Shown here one piece after another: positions 24,368 through 36,400 of a DNA stretch of 64,000 nucleotides. A program made the translations under genes and the position numbers. The DNA comes from Brachionus manjavacas (lineage: Eukaryota; Rotifera; Eurotatoria; Ploima; Brachionidae). The stretch is from the NCBI GenBank assembly GCA_019054805.1, contig JAHQIY010000010.1, positions 1,905,501 to 1,969,500 on the forward strand, in the 5' to 3' direction. The notes beneath the pieces were generated by a model, which saw only the letters and a program-made list of their open reading frames with translations, was not told the DNA's origin and ran no database searches. How positions within the stretch are numbered: position 1 is the first letter of the stretch; every line of letters begins with the position of its first letter.

Positions 24368-27300
24368 TTATTTTTTTCCTTCGACCATGATTATGTGATA
24401 GCCGAATTGGGTTTTGACTGGAGGGTCTGTGTACACTGGCGAGGCTAGGGAAGAAATTGGTAGAGCAAAGGCAGCGTCTTGGAACGCGCCCACCATTGAG
24501 CCACGCGTCATCCAGCCCAAATCGCCACCTTGTCTCGCTTTGTCCTCACTGAACTGGCGTGCAACCTCGTCAAACTTCGAGCCTGATTTTATCTTTTCTA
24601 ATGCTTCCAAGCATTTTGACTGTTTTTCGCACAAAACATGACGTACCTTGTTTAAAAATTACTGTTTTTATTAAGTCACTAAGTCTGAATGTTTGAGTAA
24701 AAAAAATTATTTTTTATAAAAGAATTTGAATTTAGCTAAAAATAAATTTTAAGCTTTTTTAAATTTTAGGTATTTTTTCAATCTATTAAATTGAAAATAA
24801 AGTGAAATAAATATCAAGTCAAATCATTATGCACATAGTAGTTTTTTAATAAGTCAACTTTTATTCAAATAATACCCAAAAAAAAAGACTTTCTTTAACT
24901 TCTAGTAACATGATGTCTTAATTGATTAAGTAAAATTATTTTAGGCGAAGAAAAATTGAAACATTTAAAAAAATAATTTCTTTAAGATATTTTTTAATTC
25001 CTGTTTAAATAAAAATAAAGTAATATCAATTTGATGTTATTTTAAATTTAAAACATTTTTAAAGATTATTAAGGGATTTCAAAGTGTTTTTGCCTCAAAT
25101 AATTCTTTAAAGCATAATTTTTATAATAGCATTTGATCAAATGTCAAATAATCATCATATTATGTTTTATACTTATCACAAATTTGATTTTTTTGCCATC
25201 GTTCTTGGCAAAAATGACTCTTACCATATTGATTTGCTTTTGACAACTACTACTATTGAAAATAATAATTATTATCAGACTTGTTTTTAAGTCACAAGTC
25301 TTAAGTCAAGTCAAGTCAATGACTTAAATTTTTTTTTTTCTTTTAAGTCAAGTCAATTAATTTTCTGATTTTTAAACCAAAAAATAAATATGATTTTTTA
25401 TTTTAATCCAAAAAAAGTTTAGTTTTAAAATCAGAAAATTAGTTGACTCGACTAAACTTGACTAAAAAAAAAATTTAAGTGATTGACTTTATTAATGCTT
25501 CATCAAACCGTGTTTTTTGAAAAAGAGGCGAGTAAAAATATGTAAGTTTGTTGATGATTATATTTCTTTTTTATTCACAGTCAATAATTAAATTTTTGTT
25601 ACTAGGAAAATTAACAAAAAATTCTCAGGTTCGTGATTTAAATGAGAATTCCCTTTGGCATAAGTTTGAATAATTTGGAGTTGTTTATCATTTTCTATTC
25701 AATTTTTAAAATTAATATTATATATTGTGTAAAAATAGTTTTAAATAACAATAATATTTAAAAAACTAAAATACTGAAATAGAAACAAAATAAAAAAAAT
25801 TTATTTTTTATTTGTAATTAATGTCAATTACATTGATCACTATTTTAATTTATTAATGCGTAATCTATTGAAATGAAACTCTTATAAAATCAGAAAAACC
25901 ATTTGAAAAAAAAAATCTCTAACTTCAGAAAGAAAATTCAGATTGCAATGAAATGTCGGGTAAGTTGTCCTAAAGTAACAACAAAAGCATTAACAGCACA
26001 GTCAATTGAAACTCAAGCAATCATGGAAATACGCATCATTAGTTGTGGAGAGGCTCAAACAGATGAGATAGTCGAGCATTAGCATTAGCAAAAAAGAGTA
26101 GAATGGAAAACAATGAAAAAGTAATTAAGAAAAAACGCGGAAGACCAGCCCGATCGAAAAACACAAAAAAATAAATTAAGTATTTTTCGTTGGTAAAAAA
26201 TATATTATGTCTTTATTTTTTTGTTCTACTTAGATAATTAGTGCTATATTTTTCTAAAAAAAGTAATTAAAAAAAATTTTGTTCAGTATTTTAGTTTTTT
26301 TTTCATTAAATAAACACAGGTAATAATTATATGCCATTATGGATAACATTAAAAAAAATATTAGCATTAAGACATAGACTTTTTTAGGCTTGTCAAAAAT
26401 TGTAATGTTTTTCACTAAATTTGTCCTGATATTTAGTAATCTTTAAAAAATTAAAATTTATTAATTAATTTATAAACAGAATTGTAGAATAAAAGATAAA
26501 AAAGTAGTCATAAAAACTCTTTTTTTTGTTTTAAATAAATAGAAGTTTTAAAGACTTCTCGGGTCTGAATAGTTAAAAAAAAACTTGAGTTCTAGTATTT
26601 TTTTTCCAAATTGTACTGAATTTTCCTAAGATTCGGCAATTTTTAAACTTTTTGAATTAATTCATTAATGTTATTTAAATAATAATATAAGATTAAAATA
26701 ACCAAAACAAAATATTTTTTTTCATTTATTGTAATAAAAAGACTTGTCAGGTCTTAATGGGTAAAAATAATGAGATCTTCTAGAGTTAAACATCAAGTAT
26801 TTTACAAAATTAAAAAAAGTTATTCAAGTTTTTCTGAATTGAAAAAAACTTCCCAACTCCTAATGCTCTTTTAATGTTCTATTCAGTTATACTAAAATTT
26901 TAATTATTAATAATTTCAACTAAAAATTTTTAAATAGAACTGAAAGTATTCATTCGTGCTTGTGCGCTTAATGAGTTAACCAGTTCGGCCGCTGAAGATA
27001 CTCGGAATCTTATAGAGAAGAAACTATGAGTGATTAATGTTGTCTCTAATGGTTTGCTATATTCAAAACAGGAATCTACTGGATCTTCCACGCGAAAGAC
27101 GGCCTAAATTGGTTTGCAGTTCAAAAATTACTCTCATTAATATGAATATTCATTTTTTTTTTAATGAATTGAAATTTAAATTAATTGATATTAACAAAAT
27201 ATCTGAAATTTTATTTTTTGAAAAAAAAAATATTTCTTTATTAAGTTTAAAATCTTCCTAATTTTTAAAAACGTAATTTTAGAAAAAATAAAGACCAATT

Positions 27301-27439
27301 TTTAAAATTAAAATTAAACATAGTTCTGAGAATTAAAAATTTTAATCAATAAAAATAATATTACCTTGACAGATGTTCCTCCTTTTTTCTCTTTAGCCTC
27401 GGCGCCACCGGTAGCGCCGGCATTTTTTTTTGGCCCCAT
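24368..27439 (-). CDS. PIN4: Parvulin-type peptidyl-prolyl isomerase (PIN4/Par14)
   Basis: Two exons on the minus strand, 27439-27365 and 24646-24368, join at a GT-AG intron of 2718 bp to give 117 residues. Exon 1 is the basic, Gly/Ala-rich tail ([18 protein letters not shown]) typical of PIN4. Exon 2 is one parvulin domain, from [19 protein letters not shown] through [18 protein letters not shown] and FALPISSL to the end [14 protein letters not shown]. The enzyme isomerises X-Pro bonds; human Par14 acts in the nucleus and in pre-rRNA processing. There is no WW domain, unlike PIN1. The gene is head-to-head with RRM1, 267 bp between start codons. Confidence 0.93.
25276..25480. repeat. AAGTCA repeat family copy in the PIN4 intron
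   Basis: Starts CAGACTTGTTTTTAAGTCAC, then AAGTCTTAAGTCAAGTCAAG, almost the same as 16257-16310. Toward 25440-25480 come GTTGACTCGACTAAACTTGA and AAGTGATTGACT in roughly inverse order. Non-coding. Confidence 0.5.
25948..26174 (+). other. Coding-like relic ending in an AT-hook type KKRGRP tail
   Basis: Less AT-rich than its surroundings. The reading from 25948 ([18 protein letters not shown]) stops, and a second short reading, 26103-26174, ends [15 protein letters not shown]. The GRP core is an AT-hook motif and also resembles the tails at 34600, 46398 and 59193. It lies in the PIN4 intron, antisense to that gene. It could be a transposase tail. Confidence 0.3.
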
Positions 27440-27706
27440 TTTCACTCGACACTAAAAACTAGAAAAAAATTTCAAAATTTTTGAAATAGTGAAAAAAAAT
27501 TCAAATTTGCATTCATGCAACTGGTAAACGAAGAGGCGTTTGATCAAAACTAAAAGCACAGATCTAAACATTTGTCTTGGTTCGTGTACAGATTCAAACC
27601 AACCAGACATTTAAATCTAGAAGCTTTGCAACAAAAAACAACAAAAAAAAGCATTTGCTCAATTTTCTAAAACAATTGATTAAGCCAGTAAAAAATAGAA
27701 AAAAAA
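27440..27706. promoter_or_regulatory. Bidirectional promoter region between PIN4 and RRM1
   Basis: The 267 bp between the two divergent start codons must hold both promoters and 5' leaders. No TATA box or known operator is evident. The role is inferred from gene layout. Confidence 0.45.
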
Positions 27707-30700
27707 ATGTTTGTAATTAAACGTGACGGGCGCAAGGAGAACGTCTTTTTTGACAAAATAACCTCACGCATCATAAAACTGTGCTACGGCCTTAACATGG
27801 ACTACATAGACCCTACATCCATAACCAAAAAAGTGATCAATGGTCTGTACTCGGGCGTTAGCACAGTTGAGCTGGACAACTTGGCCGCAGAGACCGCGGC
27901 AAGCATGACAACCAAGCACCCGGACTACACTGTGCTGGCCGCCAGAATTGCGGTCTCCAATCTGCACAAAGAGACCAAAAAGTGCTTCAGCGATGTCATC
28001 GAGGACTTGTACAATGCTAGCAACGAGAGGACGGGACGCACTGAGCCTCTCGTCTCCGTGGAAATACGCGACATAGTGCGCGCCAACTCCGAGCGGCTAA
28101 ACTCGTCAATTATCTATGACCGGGACTTTAGCTACAACTACTTTGGCTTTAAAACGCTCGAGAAGAGCTACCTGTTCAAAATAAATGGCAAAATAGTCGA
28201 GCGACCACAGCACATGTTGATGCGGGTCTCGGTCGGCATACACAAGACGGACATCGACCGGGCCATTGAGACTTACAATCTAATGTCGGAAAAATGGTTT
28301 ATTCACGCTACGCCAACGCTTTTCAACGCTGGAACCAACAGGCCCCAATTGTCCAGTTGTTTTCTGCTGGCCATGAGAGACGACAGCATCGAGGGCATAT
28401 TCGACACGCTGAAGCAGTGCGCCATCATCAGCAAAAATGCCGGCGGCATCGGCATACACGTCCACAACATACGCTCAAATGGAAGTCACATTTTTGGCAC
28501 CAATGGTCAGAGTAACGGTCTAGTGCCGATGCTAAGAGTGTACAATAATGCTTCGCGGTACGTCGATCAGGGTGGAAACAAGCGTCCAGGTGCCTTTGCT
28601 GTCTATCTAGAGCCTTGGCATGCGGATGTGTTTGATTTTTTGAATGCCAAAAAAAACACTGGCAAAGAAGAGATGCGCGCCAGGGAACTCTTCTATGCTC
28701 TATGGATACCAGATCTGTTCACATATGGAGATGAACTGTTACAATTTAAAATTTTTTAATTTATGCTAATAAGATTTTTTTAAATTTTAATTTTTTAAAA
28801 ATTGTTCAAATTTGAATCAAGTGGCTGGTTTTTCATGTGATTGGTATTGTGGTTATTTGGATTTGTGGTAAAGTGTTTAAAATTTTTAAACGATTTATTT
28901 GAAAGTAAAAACTATTAACATGAACAAATTGGGCTCCATCTCAAAATAGCTGCGTTTATTTTTTATTTTTTTAAATATTTTGGGAGTAAATCTCGGGAGC
29001 GTCCGAATGGCACTTAGCCTTCGTTTGAACCCTCTTTTTTGAGTTTATTATAATTTTTGAAAAAAAGAAAAAAAGTTTTTTTGATAAAAAAAGTGATTTA
29101 AATAATGTTTTAAAGTTCCAGAGGAGTTTTGAAACGTTTGTGTTCTATTGAACTATCGCTTATAAATTTGACTATTTCGTTTGCGATTGTTCTAAGTTCA
29201 AGTTTGTTGGATATGAATTTGATGAAAAGGTTATTGGCACGATCTTCGATTAGGTCTAGTTTGAGGTGCTTGTGTATTGTTTTGGTTGATGTTTTAAATG
29301 GAAACGATTTAACTATTCGGGGGATTTTGCTTTGAATTTTTTGCAGTGGAATTTTGATTTTTTCAGTACCTGAACTTAAAATAACAAAGCAGTAGTCGAA
29401 TAGTGATCTGATTAACGACTTGTATAGAATTGTGCTTAAAGAAGACGAATTTGACCATTTGAAATTTTTGATACACTTAATCAAATTAATTTTTGGAATA
29501 ATTTTTTCTCAACTTGTTTTAGATGCTCTTTGAAATTGATTTTGGGGTCTTTTGGGGTCGTTTTAAAATTGCTATAATCAATTTTCTCAGGTAATTTTTT
29601 TGTTAATTTAATTTAGCTAAAATCAAAATAGCTTTAAAAAAAAAAAAATAATAAGAATAGCTAAGTAAAATAAAAAAAAACATGCATCAAAATAGCTAAT
29701 TTTTATTAGAAAATGTCAGATGCTGATCAACTAACAACTTGTGTTAGAAATCTAAGCTTAAATAAAGCTTTTATTTCACTCTCACAAAAAGGTCATCCTC
29801 AGTTGCATTTTAATGGTTACTACTATTGACAAAATGGACAACCAAATAAAAAAAATTCAATTGGAGTTGTATTAAGCTTTATAATGAGAAATTAGGTTTT
29901 GATTTTTTTTTATTGACACCTTATTTGAATAAAATTTTTTAGCTTTTTGAATTATTTAAAAATTAAGGCAATTAAGTTATTCGAAAATTTTTTTTTTTAT
30001 TTAAAAAAAAAACTAATTGAGCTATTTTGATATTCTTTTTTACCTGTACGCTGTTTTAATTATAGCTATTTTAAACGATGCTACTTTGAGCTCCTTCCAA
30101 AAAATTGCTAAAATACGACCTTAAGAGCTAAAATTTTTTTTAGAAAAATTTCTCATCAAAAAATGTTTCTTAGGTACCATCAACTTTTGGTTCCAATTTT
30201 TTTAAACTTGAGTATTTTTTCAAAAAAGATGAATGAACATGCTCACCTCAAATTATTTCGTTTACATTTTCAGCATGTTATTAAAACGAAAAATCATTAG
30301 TGATGGGTCCTAATTTAACTAATTTAGTTAAGTCGGCTAAAATTAAAGTCAAGTCAATGAATTTTTTTAAAAAAAAGTCTGAGCAACATGAATTTTTTGC
30401 CGTTCCAGATAGTTATTGCTGCGGCCAAATGTTCCTTTTACCGTTCCAGGTAGTTATTGCTGCGGTCAAATGTTCCTTTTACCGTTCCAGGTAGTTATTG
30501 CTGCGGCCAAATGTTCCTTTTACCGTTCCAGGTAGTTATTGTGGCTGCCTAGTTAAAGTCAAAGTCACTAAAATTTAAGTCAAGTCATAACTTTTTACTT
30601 TAATTTTTGTGACTCAGACTTAAAACTCTGACTCATAAACAAGTCTGATATTAAGAAAAAAAAGTTGTAATAGAATAAGTGAGATATCTTTGAAATAGTG

Positions 30701-33700
30701 AGACAATTTAGGAATAGCAGGATATTATGCAGAAAGCGAGATATCTAAGGAATAGTGAGACAAAAAAATATTTAAAAACATTGATTTGACATTATATAAT
30801 TTTTTTTTAATTTTTAGTTAATATCTTGGATTTGATTTTGATAATTAATCTATTGAATTTTAATTAAAAGAAACATTCCTTTATTTAGACAGTTATACAT
30901 TTTTTTGTGAAAATTTTTTAAGAGAGGATAGGTAACAAAACCAGGTGTTATTAATTTAAGTCTTTATTTAATGTTATTTATTTATTCTATTGGTTGATTA
31001 ATAAAATAAACATAACATTTTTTAATTTGTTGATTCCATAATTTATAATCAATTAAATTCAAAGATTTAAAGAATCATCAATTGATAATTTACTCATATT
31101 TTAATTTATTTGACTTTCTGCTACAGAAAAATAATGCTAATTGCTTTAGTTATAACTTTTATTTAGTAAAAATTTTCTAAAAAAAAATAGATTTTAAAAA
31201 TTAAACTTTAGTTAATAATTTTAGTTTAGTCGACTAAAAATTAGTTAACTAAAAAAAAACGGACTAAAAATTAGTTAACTAAAAACTAGTCGACTAAATT
31301 TAAGTTAACTAAACTAAAGAGAAAACTCCCATCACTAATAATCATTAAAAAGAAAAAAAAAATTGTTATTTTATTTCTATTTGAAAAAAGATCATAAAAA
31401 AGACTTAAAAATTATGATTCTAAGTTAATTTGGGAACAAAATTCAATTCTGGGGTCTGTTTGGCTCGTGTTTATTTTTTTTGAAAAAATACAAAAAAATG
31501 GAAAGTGGCTTACTTAGTTTATCTAACTTTAAAAAAGTAACTCTAAAATTAAATTTTGTTTTTTCTCTTTTTCAAAGTCCATTTTTATTATCGAAGATTA
31601 TTTTATTTGAAAAATTTTTCTTTAGTTAATATAATTTTTTGCTTTACAGTAAGAAATCTTTTTTTTTATATTAAACTAAGCCCCAAAATATGAACACATT
31701 TTAAAGAATTTAATTTGGTTGCAGATAGCCAAAATTTATTTACTCAAATATTTTATCAAGAAAGAATTTGATGTAATTACTTTGGTAAAATTTTAAGAAA
31801 AAATTTTTAGCTTTTGAGACCGTCTTATGTCCAAGTTGAACCCTCATTTCGAAAAAAGAAACAATTGACTTTTTTGTTTAAATTTTTTTCAATAAATTTA
31901 AAAAATTTCATCAGAGAATTTTTCAAGATTAGAACTATTCCCGATTAGATTTTTTTCTTTAAAAATCCATCAATTTTATTTGAACAATTAAAAAAAACTC
32001 AGTTAGAAATTTACCATATTATCTGAGAAATTAAGAACATCTCACAGTGCGAAATACCGTCAGAGCGAAAATTTGGTGAAATAACATTTATCTTTTTTTC
32101 CAAAGATTATTAGTTCCGTAAACTCTTGTTCATAATTACATGTGATGCTTACGATTTTCGGATATAATTAAATGCTACTATATGGTGATGTTTGGTAACA
32201 ATTTTACAATTATTATGGTGTAATGTTTACATTAGTACCCTTGAGCCCGTCTATCCGGTCTCCTCGTAAACCATATTGGAGCACAGATCGTATTGTCATG
32301 TTCTATACTCATGAATGACCGATGCCCCAATACCTTCTTGTCTTCAGTGGTAATGAAACTTCTAATGCTAGTTTGCTAGTTAGGACAGAATTTTATCCTG
32401 ATTAAATTGAAAACTCTATAGAATTATAGAAGTGTTCCATCGGACCAGCAAAAATTCAATTAATTATTAAATTTTTTTTTAAATTTAAATGAACAAAAAT
32501 TTGAATATTCCAATAAAAATGAAAAAAAATAAGCATTTAATAAAATTTTAACTTTCCATATTTTATTTGATAAAAAATTTAAATAAATAATAATAAATTA
32601 TATTTTTTAAAATGTTAAAAAAAACGTGATTGCCACTTGATATGATGAAAAGAGTGGAAAAAGACGAAAACTGGACACTGATGTGTCCAAATGAGTGTCC
32701 AGGCCTGGCCGATGTTTGGGGCGACGAATTCGAGGCTTTGTACGAAAGGTATGAACGAGAGGGCAGGGGTCGCGAGACTGTCAAGGCCCAGAAGCTCTGG
32801 TCAGCCATTATTGAGTCGCAGATCGAGACCGGCACTCCGTACATGTTGTACAAGGACTCGGCTAACAGAAAAAGCAATCAGCAGAATCTTGGAACCATAA
32901 AATGCTCAAATTTGTGCACCGAAATAATCGAGTACACTAGCAAAGAGGAAATAGCTGTGTGTAACTTGGCCTCCATAGCTCTGAACCGATTTGTCCGCGA
33001 AGACAAATCGTTCGACTTTGACAAGTTGTATAAAGTGACCCGGGTGGTGACCAGAAACCTCAACCGAGTCATAGATGTCAACTATTATCCGTTACCGGAA
33101 GCCAAGTATTCAAATATGAAGAACCGTCCCATAGGAATCGGTGTTCAGGGTCTTGCTGACGCATTCATTATGATGCGCTACCCGTTCGACTGCGAACAAG
33201 CTCAGCAGCTCAACCGCGACATATTCGAGACAATTTACTACGCAGCGCTCACTGAGAGCTGCGAACTGGCCAAGGTTGATGGGCACTACGAGACCTATGC
33301 GGGCTCGCCCGTCAGCAAGGGAATGCTGCAGTTTGACATGTGGAACGTGACGCCTTCGGACAAATGGGACTGGCAGTCGCTCAGAGCGGAGATAAGACAA
33401 CATGGTGTAAGGAATAGTTTGTTGATTGCGCCTATGCCAACTGCATCAACCGCGCAAATTCTTGGAAACAATGAATCGTTTGAGCCATACACTAGCAACA
33501 TCTATACACGGCGCGTTCTTAGTGGCGATTTTCAAGTGGTCAATCAGCACTTGCTCAAGGACTTGACTGACCAAGGCCTGTGGAATGATGAGGTCAAGAA
33601 TGAGATCATATCGCACAATGGCTCCATTCAAAAGATAGACACCATTCCTGATGAGCTGAAGAAATTGTACAGGACTGTTTGGGAAATTCCGCAGAAAAAT

Positions 33701-34126
33701 TTAATAAACATGTCGGCTGACCGTGGTGCTTTTATTGATCAGAGTCAATCGTTGAACATTCACTTGGCCGATCCGACATTTGGCAAAATGTCTTCAATGC
33801 ATTTTTATGCATGGAAAAAAGGACTAAAAACTGGTCTGTACTATTTGAGAACGAAACCAGCCGCCGACCCAATTAAGTTTACGGTCGACAAGACCAAGCT
33901 GAGGGCGAAGAATCTAAATGCAATGGAGTTCAAGGAGAATGTAAGTGCCAAGAATGGAGTGAATGGTGCATCGCCAAGAAAAGTGACCAAAAATGAGGTG
34001 CCCGATGAAAATGAAAATGATACGGTGGCCGACAAACAAATTATTTCAAATGATGATTTAATTGAGCAATTAAAGATGGCATGTTCACTTAAAAATAAGG
34101 AAGAATGTCTAATGTGCTCATCGTGA
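27707..34126 (+). CDS. RRM1: Ribonucleoside-diphosphate reductase large subunit, split by a ~3.9-kb insertion or intron
   Basis: Two coding blocks cover the whole class Ia large subunit, which reduces NDPs to dNDPs with the small subunit. Block 1 (from 27707) has the ATP-cone [20 protein letters not shown], the active-site Cys218 ([10 protein letters not shown]) and ends at ALWIPDLF (residue 338). Block 2 (to 34126) has KCSNLCTEI and AVCNLAS (catalytic Asn, Cys, Glu and Cys), [20 protein letters not shown], the radical-path pair in KTGLYYLRT, and the C-terminal redox pair ECLMCSS. Conserved residues are intact and total length is about 830 (human 792), with a longer linker before the tail. 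The junction is odd: homology runs PDLF (28720) to MKRVE (32645), yet no GT-AG pair sits there. The in-frame alternatives found join 28716 or 28737 to 32653. Confidence 0.88.
29105..29520 (-). mobile_element. LINE reverse transcriptase C-terminal fragment inside RRM1
   Basis: The minus strand reads open for about 124 codons: [37 protein letters not shown] and [18 protein letters not shown]. This is the C-terminal region after the polymerase palm in jockey-like LINEs. No palm or endonuclease is present. It sits within a block flanked by loose inverted AGCTATTTTGA-type motifs (about 28931-30095) that may be a separate fold-back repeat. Confidence 0.6.
30400..30543. repeat. 41-bp minisatellite, about 3.5 units
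   Basis: Units begin CCGTTCCAG at 30400, 30441, 30482 and 30523, spaced exactly 41 bp. Each contains TAGTTATTGCTGCGG(C/T)CAAA, with single-base differences. It is much richer in GC than the surrounding element. Confidence 0.9.
30550..30655. repeat. AAGTCA repeat family copy within the hAT MITE
   Basis: Contains TTAAGTCAAGTCATAACTT, GTGACTCAGACTTAAAACTC and ends AACAAGTCTG, the inverse of the CAGACTTGTT start seen at 16257 and 25276. A matching half (AAAGTCAAGTCAATGAA) lies at 30345-30361, with the minisatellite between. The pair may be one element nested in the MITE. Confidence 0.5.
32238..32405 (+). other. Unassigned coding-like island
   Basis: This stretch is clearly less AT-rich than its flanks. 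It reads [15 protein letters not shown], then a stop, then [20 protein letters not shown] and VRTEFYPD on the plus strand. No family was recognised. It may be a relic of a mobile or processed gene, 240 bp before the second RRM1 block. Confidence 0.35.
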
Positions 34127-34559
34127 AGGTTTTAATTAGAAATAAAAAAAATGTTCCTATTTTTTTTGTATGCAATGAACAGGTGAATCGAATGTGGTTT
34201 TTTTTAAGAAGTTTTTTTTAAATTTAAAAAATTTGAAAATGTTTGATTTAAATTTGTAATTAAAATGAATTGAATGAATTTTAATAAATTAATTGAAATT
34301 ATTTTTGTTTGATTCGGTTTAAATTAAAAATATCCAGTTTTCAAATAGCAGTGATTTCTCTAAAGTTAATATTTCTGCAAGGATAAGCCTTGAACCCACT
34401 TCCTTGAATTTTTAAAAATCATTCATAAAAAAAAAAGAAGATGCTGATTTTGACTGCTTTACAGAAGAACTTAATTAAGTCCTACCTTACCCTATAGCGC
34501 TGTTGATCAAGTGGTAATGTTAAATAGTTGCATTGTGAGCGCGCTGTAGAAGACAAGTT

Positions 34560-34810
34560 GGAAGAGCTTCGATGCTTTCATCCGTGGAATCAACATGTGC
34601 CGAGTCGTCACGCTCAACAATAAAGACTTCCGCCGGAGCAAGTGCAGTTTTCCCAACTATGACAAAAAGAACATTTGCAAGCACATCATCGGCGTTGCTA
34701 GTTATTTCAAGCTATACACCATTCCACTCGAGATCAAGAACTTGCCTATAGGAGAAAAACGAAAGCGTGGTGCTCCTAAAAAAGCCACCAAGGCTCTTGT
34801 TAGGATGTAA
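34560..34810 (+). pseudogene. SWIM-type zinc finger transposase C-terminal relic
   Basis: An open plus-strand segment encodes a SWIM-like finger (RRSKCSFPNYDKKNICKHII) followed by IPLEIKNLPIGEKRKRGAPK and a stop. SWIM fingers (CxC...CxH) often end MULE-type transposases. Here the second Cys is Phe, so the finger is damaged. Its GC-richer composition differs from the flanks. Similar KR(K/N)xG tails are at 46398-46493 and 59193-59327. It starts about 430 bp after RRM1 and has no convincing upstream part. Confidence 0.5.
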
Positions 34811-35700
34811 AAGTTTGTTGGTCGCTTTTTTTTCTTATTATTTCTTATAATTTCTCATTATTTGTTTCTTATTTTTTGTTTGTTTGTCGTTTGCTTAAAA
34901 AAATAAAAAATTGATTATTACTATAAACTATCGATTTATATTTAAAATTGATTAGATGATCCCCAAATTATATAGTGGAGCTTTATTTTATTAGTGACGA
35001 TGGAAATATATTAGTGAAGGTAAGGAAATTGTTCCCTTTTATTTTTAATAAATTTAGAGAATCAAATTGAATGAACCGTTTTAGACTCTGGGATTTTCAT
35101 TTAATGAATTCTCTTTTGATGAAATTGAAAAAGCTGCAAAAAAGCCTTATTTGCAGCCTAACCCTTCCTCACATTATTCGAATCTTCAAGAATTCAGTAT
35201 TCCATTACTTAATGATCGATTAAATGATTGCTTAAACAAAAGAAAATCATTAGATGACAGGAAACTTGCTATTTTAAATCCTTAATTTAAAAATTAATGT
35301 GATTATCAAGGCATATTATCCATTCTCCAAAAGAAAAATAGTTGAAAGCTATTATCTCAACAGAATTTAAAATTTTGAATTTAATAAGAATAATGGACAA
35401 AATGATTTTAGATCTAGTCATTCTTTTAAAACAGTCATCCTTCATTTTTATAGAATTTTAAATGGATTAATTATTTATGAAACTTAATGTGATTTAAATC
35501 AGATTTTTTTTTATTTTCTTTGTAAAATTGTAATTTTTATTTTTGTGTTTCCTTTTCAACTTGCTTTTGAGGCTTAAAATTTTTTTAAAATAAACAAAAA
35601 TAAATAAATAAAAATAAGTCATAGAAAAGATAAAAATAACTGTTTTTTTGTTATTGATTAAATTTGTCAAAAGAAATTAGTTACTTGTTAAGCTATTTTA
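34811..35700. other. Mostly unassigned sequence with one short open segment
   Basis: At 35086-35285 (plus) a 66-codon open segment reads NEFSFDEIEKAAKKPYLQPN and SIPLLNDRLNDCLNKRKSLD before a stop. It might be an exon or mobile-element relic; the family is not recognised. The rest is AT-rich without visible features. Confidence 0.35.
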
Positions 35701-35718
35701 TTACGGTATTGATAAAAT

Positions 35719-36060
35719 ATGAAGATAGGAAGAATTGGTAGTGAGAAATCTAAACCTGCTAAATTAAAATTAAATGAATCACAGAGATCTATTTATTATT
35801 TGAACATCAAAATGCTTGCAAATGATACAGCATTAAGTATCTCTGAAAAAGAATTCGAAGCTGTTTTTATAAGTTTAAATTTTACAACTAAAAATCTAAA
35901 TGAATGGTATAATCTAGATAAAATAAATATAAATTGGTCAAAAACTTTTTGCATTAATTTTGCAAATAAGAAAACCTTATTTAGATTAAGATTAAAAAAT
36001 TTATTTGTGATCAAAAGATCACTTTTTAAGCTTTTGGCATTAAGACTTTCGATAATCAAT
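35719..36060 (+). mobile_element. LINE reverse transcriptase palm fragment
   Basis: The reading LNIKMLANDTALSISEKEFE followed by KNLNEWYNLDKININWSKT matches the segment around the catalytic FADDT box of jockey-like LINEs and the 'LN.W...N.L.lN..KT' stretch after it. The first catalytic Asp is Asn (ANDT), so it is dead. The reading is open for 124 codons, but only the middle is recognisable. Confidence 0.6.
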
Positions 36061-36099
36061 AACAGTAATTTTATTTATTTTACAAAATTTTGACTCAAA

Positions 36100-36400
36100 A
36101 AAATAATTCTTTAAAAAATTTTTGGTAAAATTACAAAATTTATCTTTTGTAGGAAAATTAATCAAAAAAATGGAAAATCTCTTTTTGAATGAACAACCCC
36201 GAAAAGAGCAAAAATCAGGTGACTTTTTGACATTTTTGAAAATCAGTAATTTTACTCAAAAAAAGCTATTTATCGTTAATTATCCTAATTTTAAAAAATT
36301 ATTTTACGTAATTTTACGGAATTTATCGTAAAATTACATTATTTGACTCAAAGTAGCGTTAATTTACGTAAAATATTATCAGATACTCGTAGCAAATAAG
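36100..36400. repeat. TTACG/CGTAAA-rich repeat, possible decayed CAGTGCTGC family copy
   Basis: Contains TTTTACGTAATTTTACGGAA, TTATCGTAAAATTAC and AATTTACGTAAAATATTATC near 36300-36390, the same style of motif as the arms at 5640-5740 and 37060-37190. No termini are visible. Confidence 0.35.

Larger units (their letters stand above)
30298..31337. mobile_element. hAT-type MITE, TAGTGATGGG termini
   Basis: Both ends carry the terminal inverted repeat TAGTGATGGG, of the hAT type (TAGNG). The flanking 8-mers are AAAATCAT (left) and ATAATCAT (right), matching at 7 of 8 bases, the 8-bp target duplication expected for hAT. The interior has inverted TTAGTTAACTAA and TAGTCGACTA motifs near the right end, an AAGTCA-family repeat and a 41-bp minisatellite. 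No transposase is encoded. It lies in the RRM1 interruption. Confidence 0.75.

Noticed and set aside
28931..30095. A separate DNA transposon with GGGCTCC...GGAGCTC ends
   Set aside because: Inverted AGCTATTTTGA motifs are present, but the ends match poorly and the flanks show no target duplication; kept only as a remark under the LINE fragment.
28738..32640. Intein in ribonucleotide reductase
   Set aside because: RNR genes are known intein hosts, but the intervening DNA has stops in all frames and LINE/MITE content, with no splicing-domain motifs.
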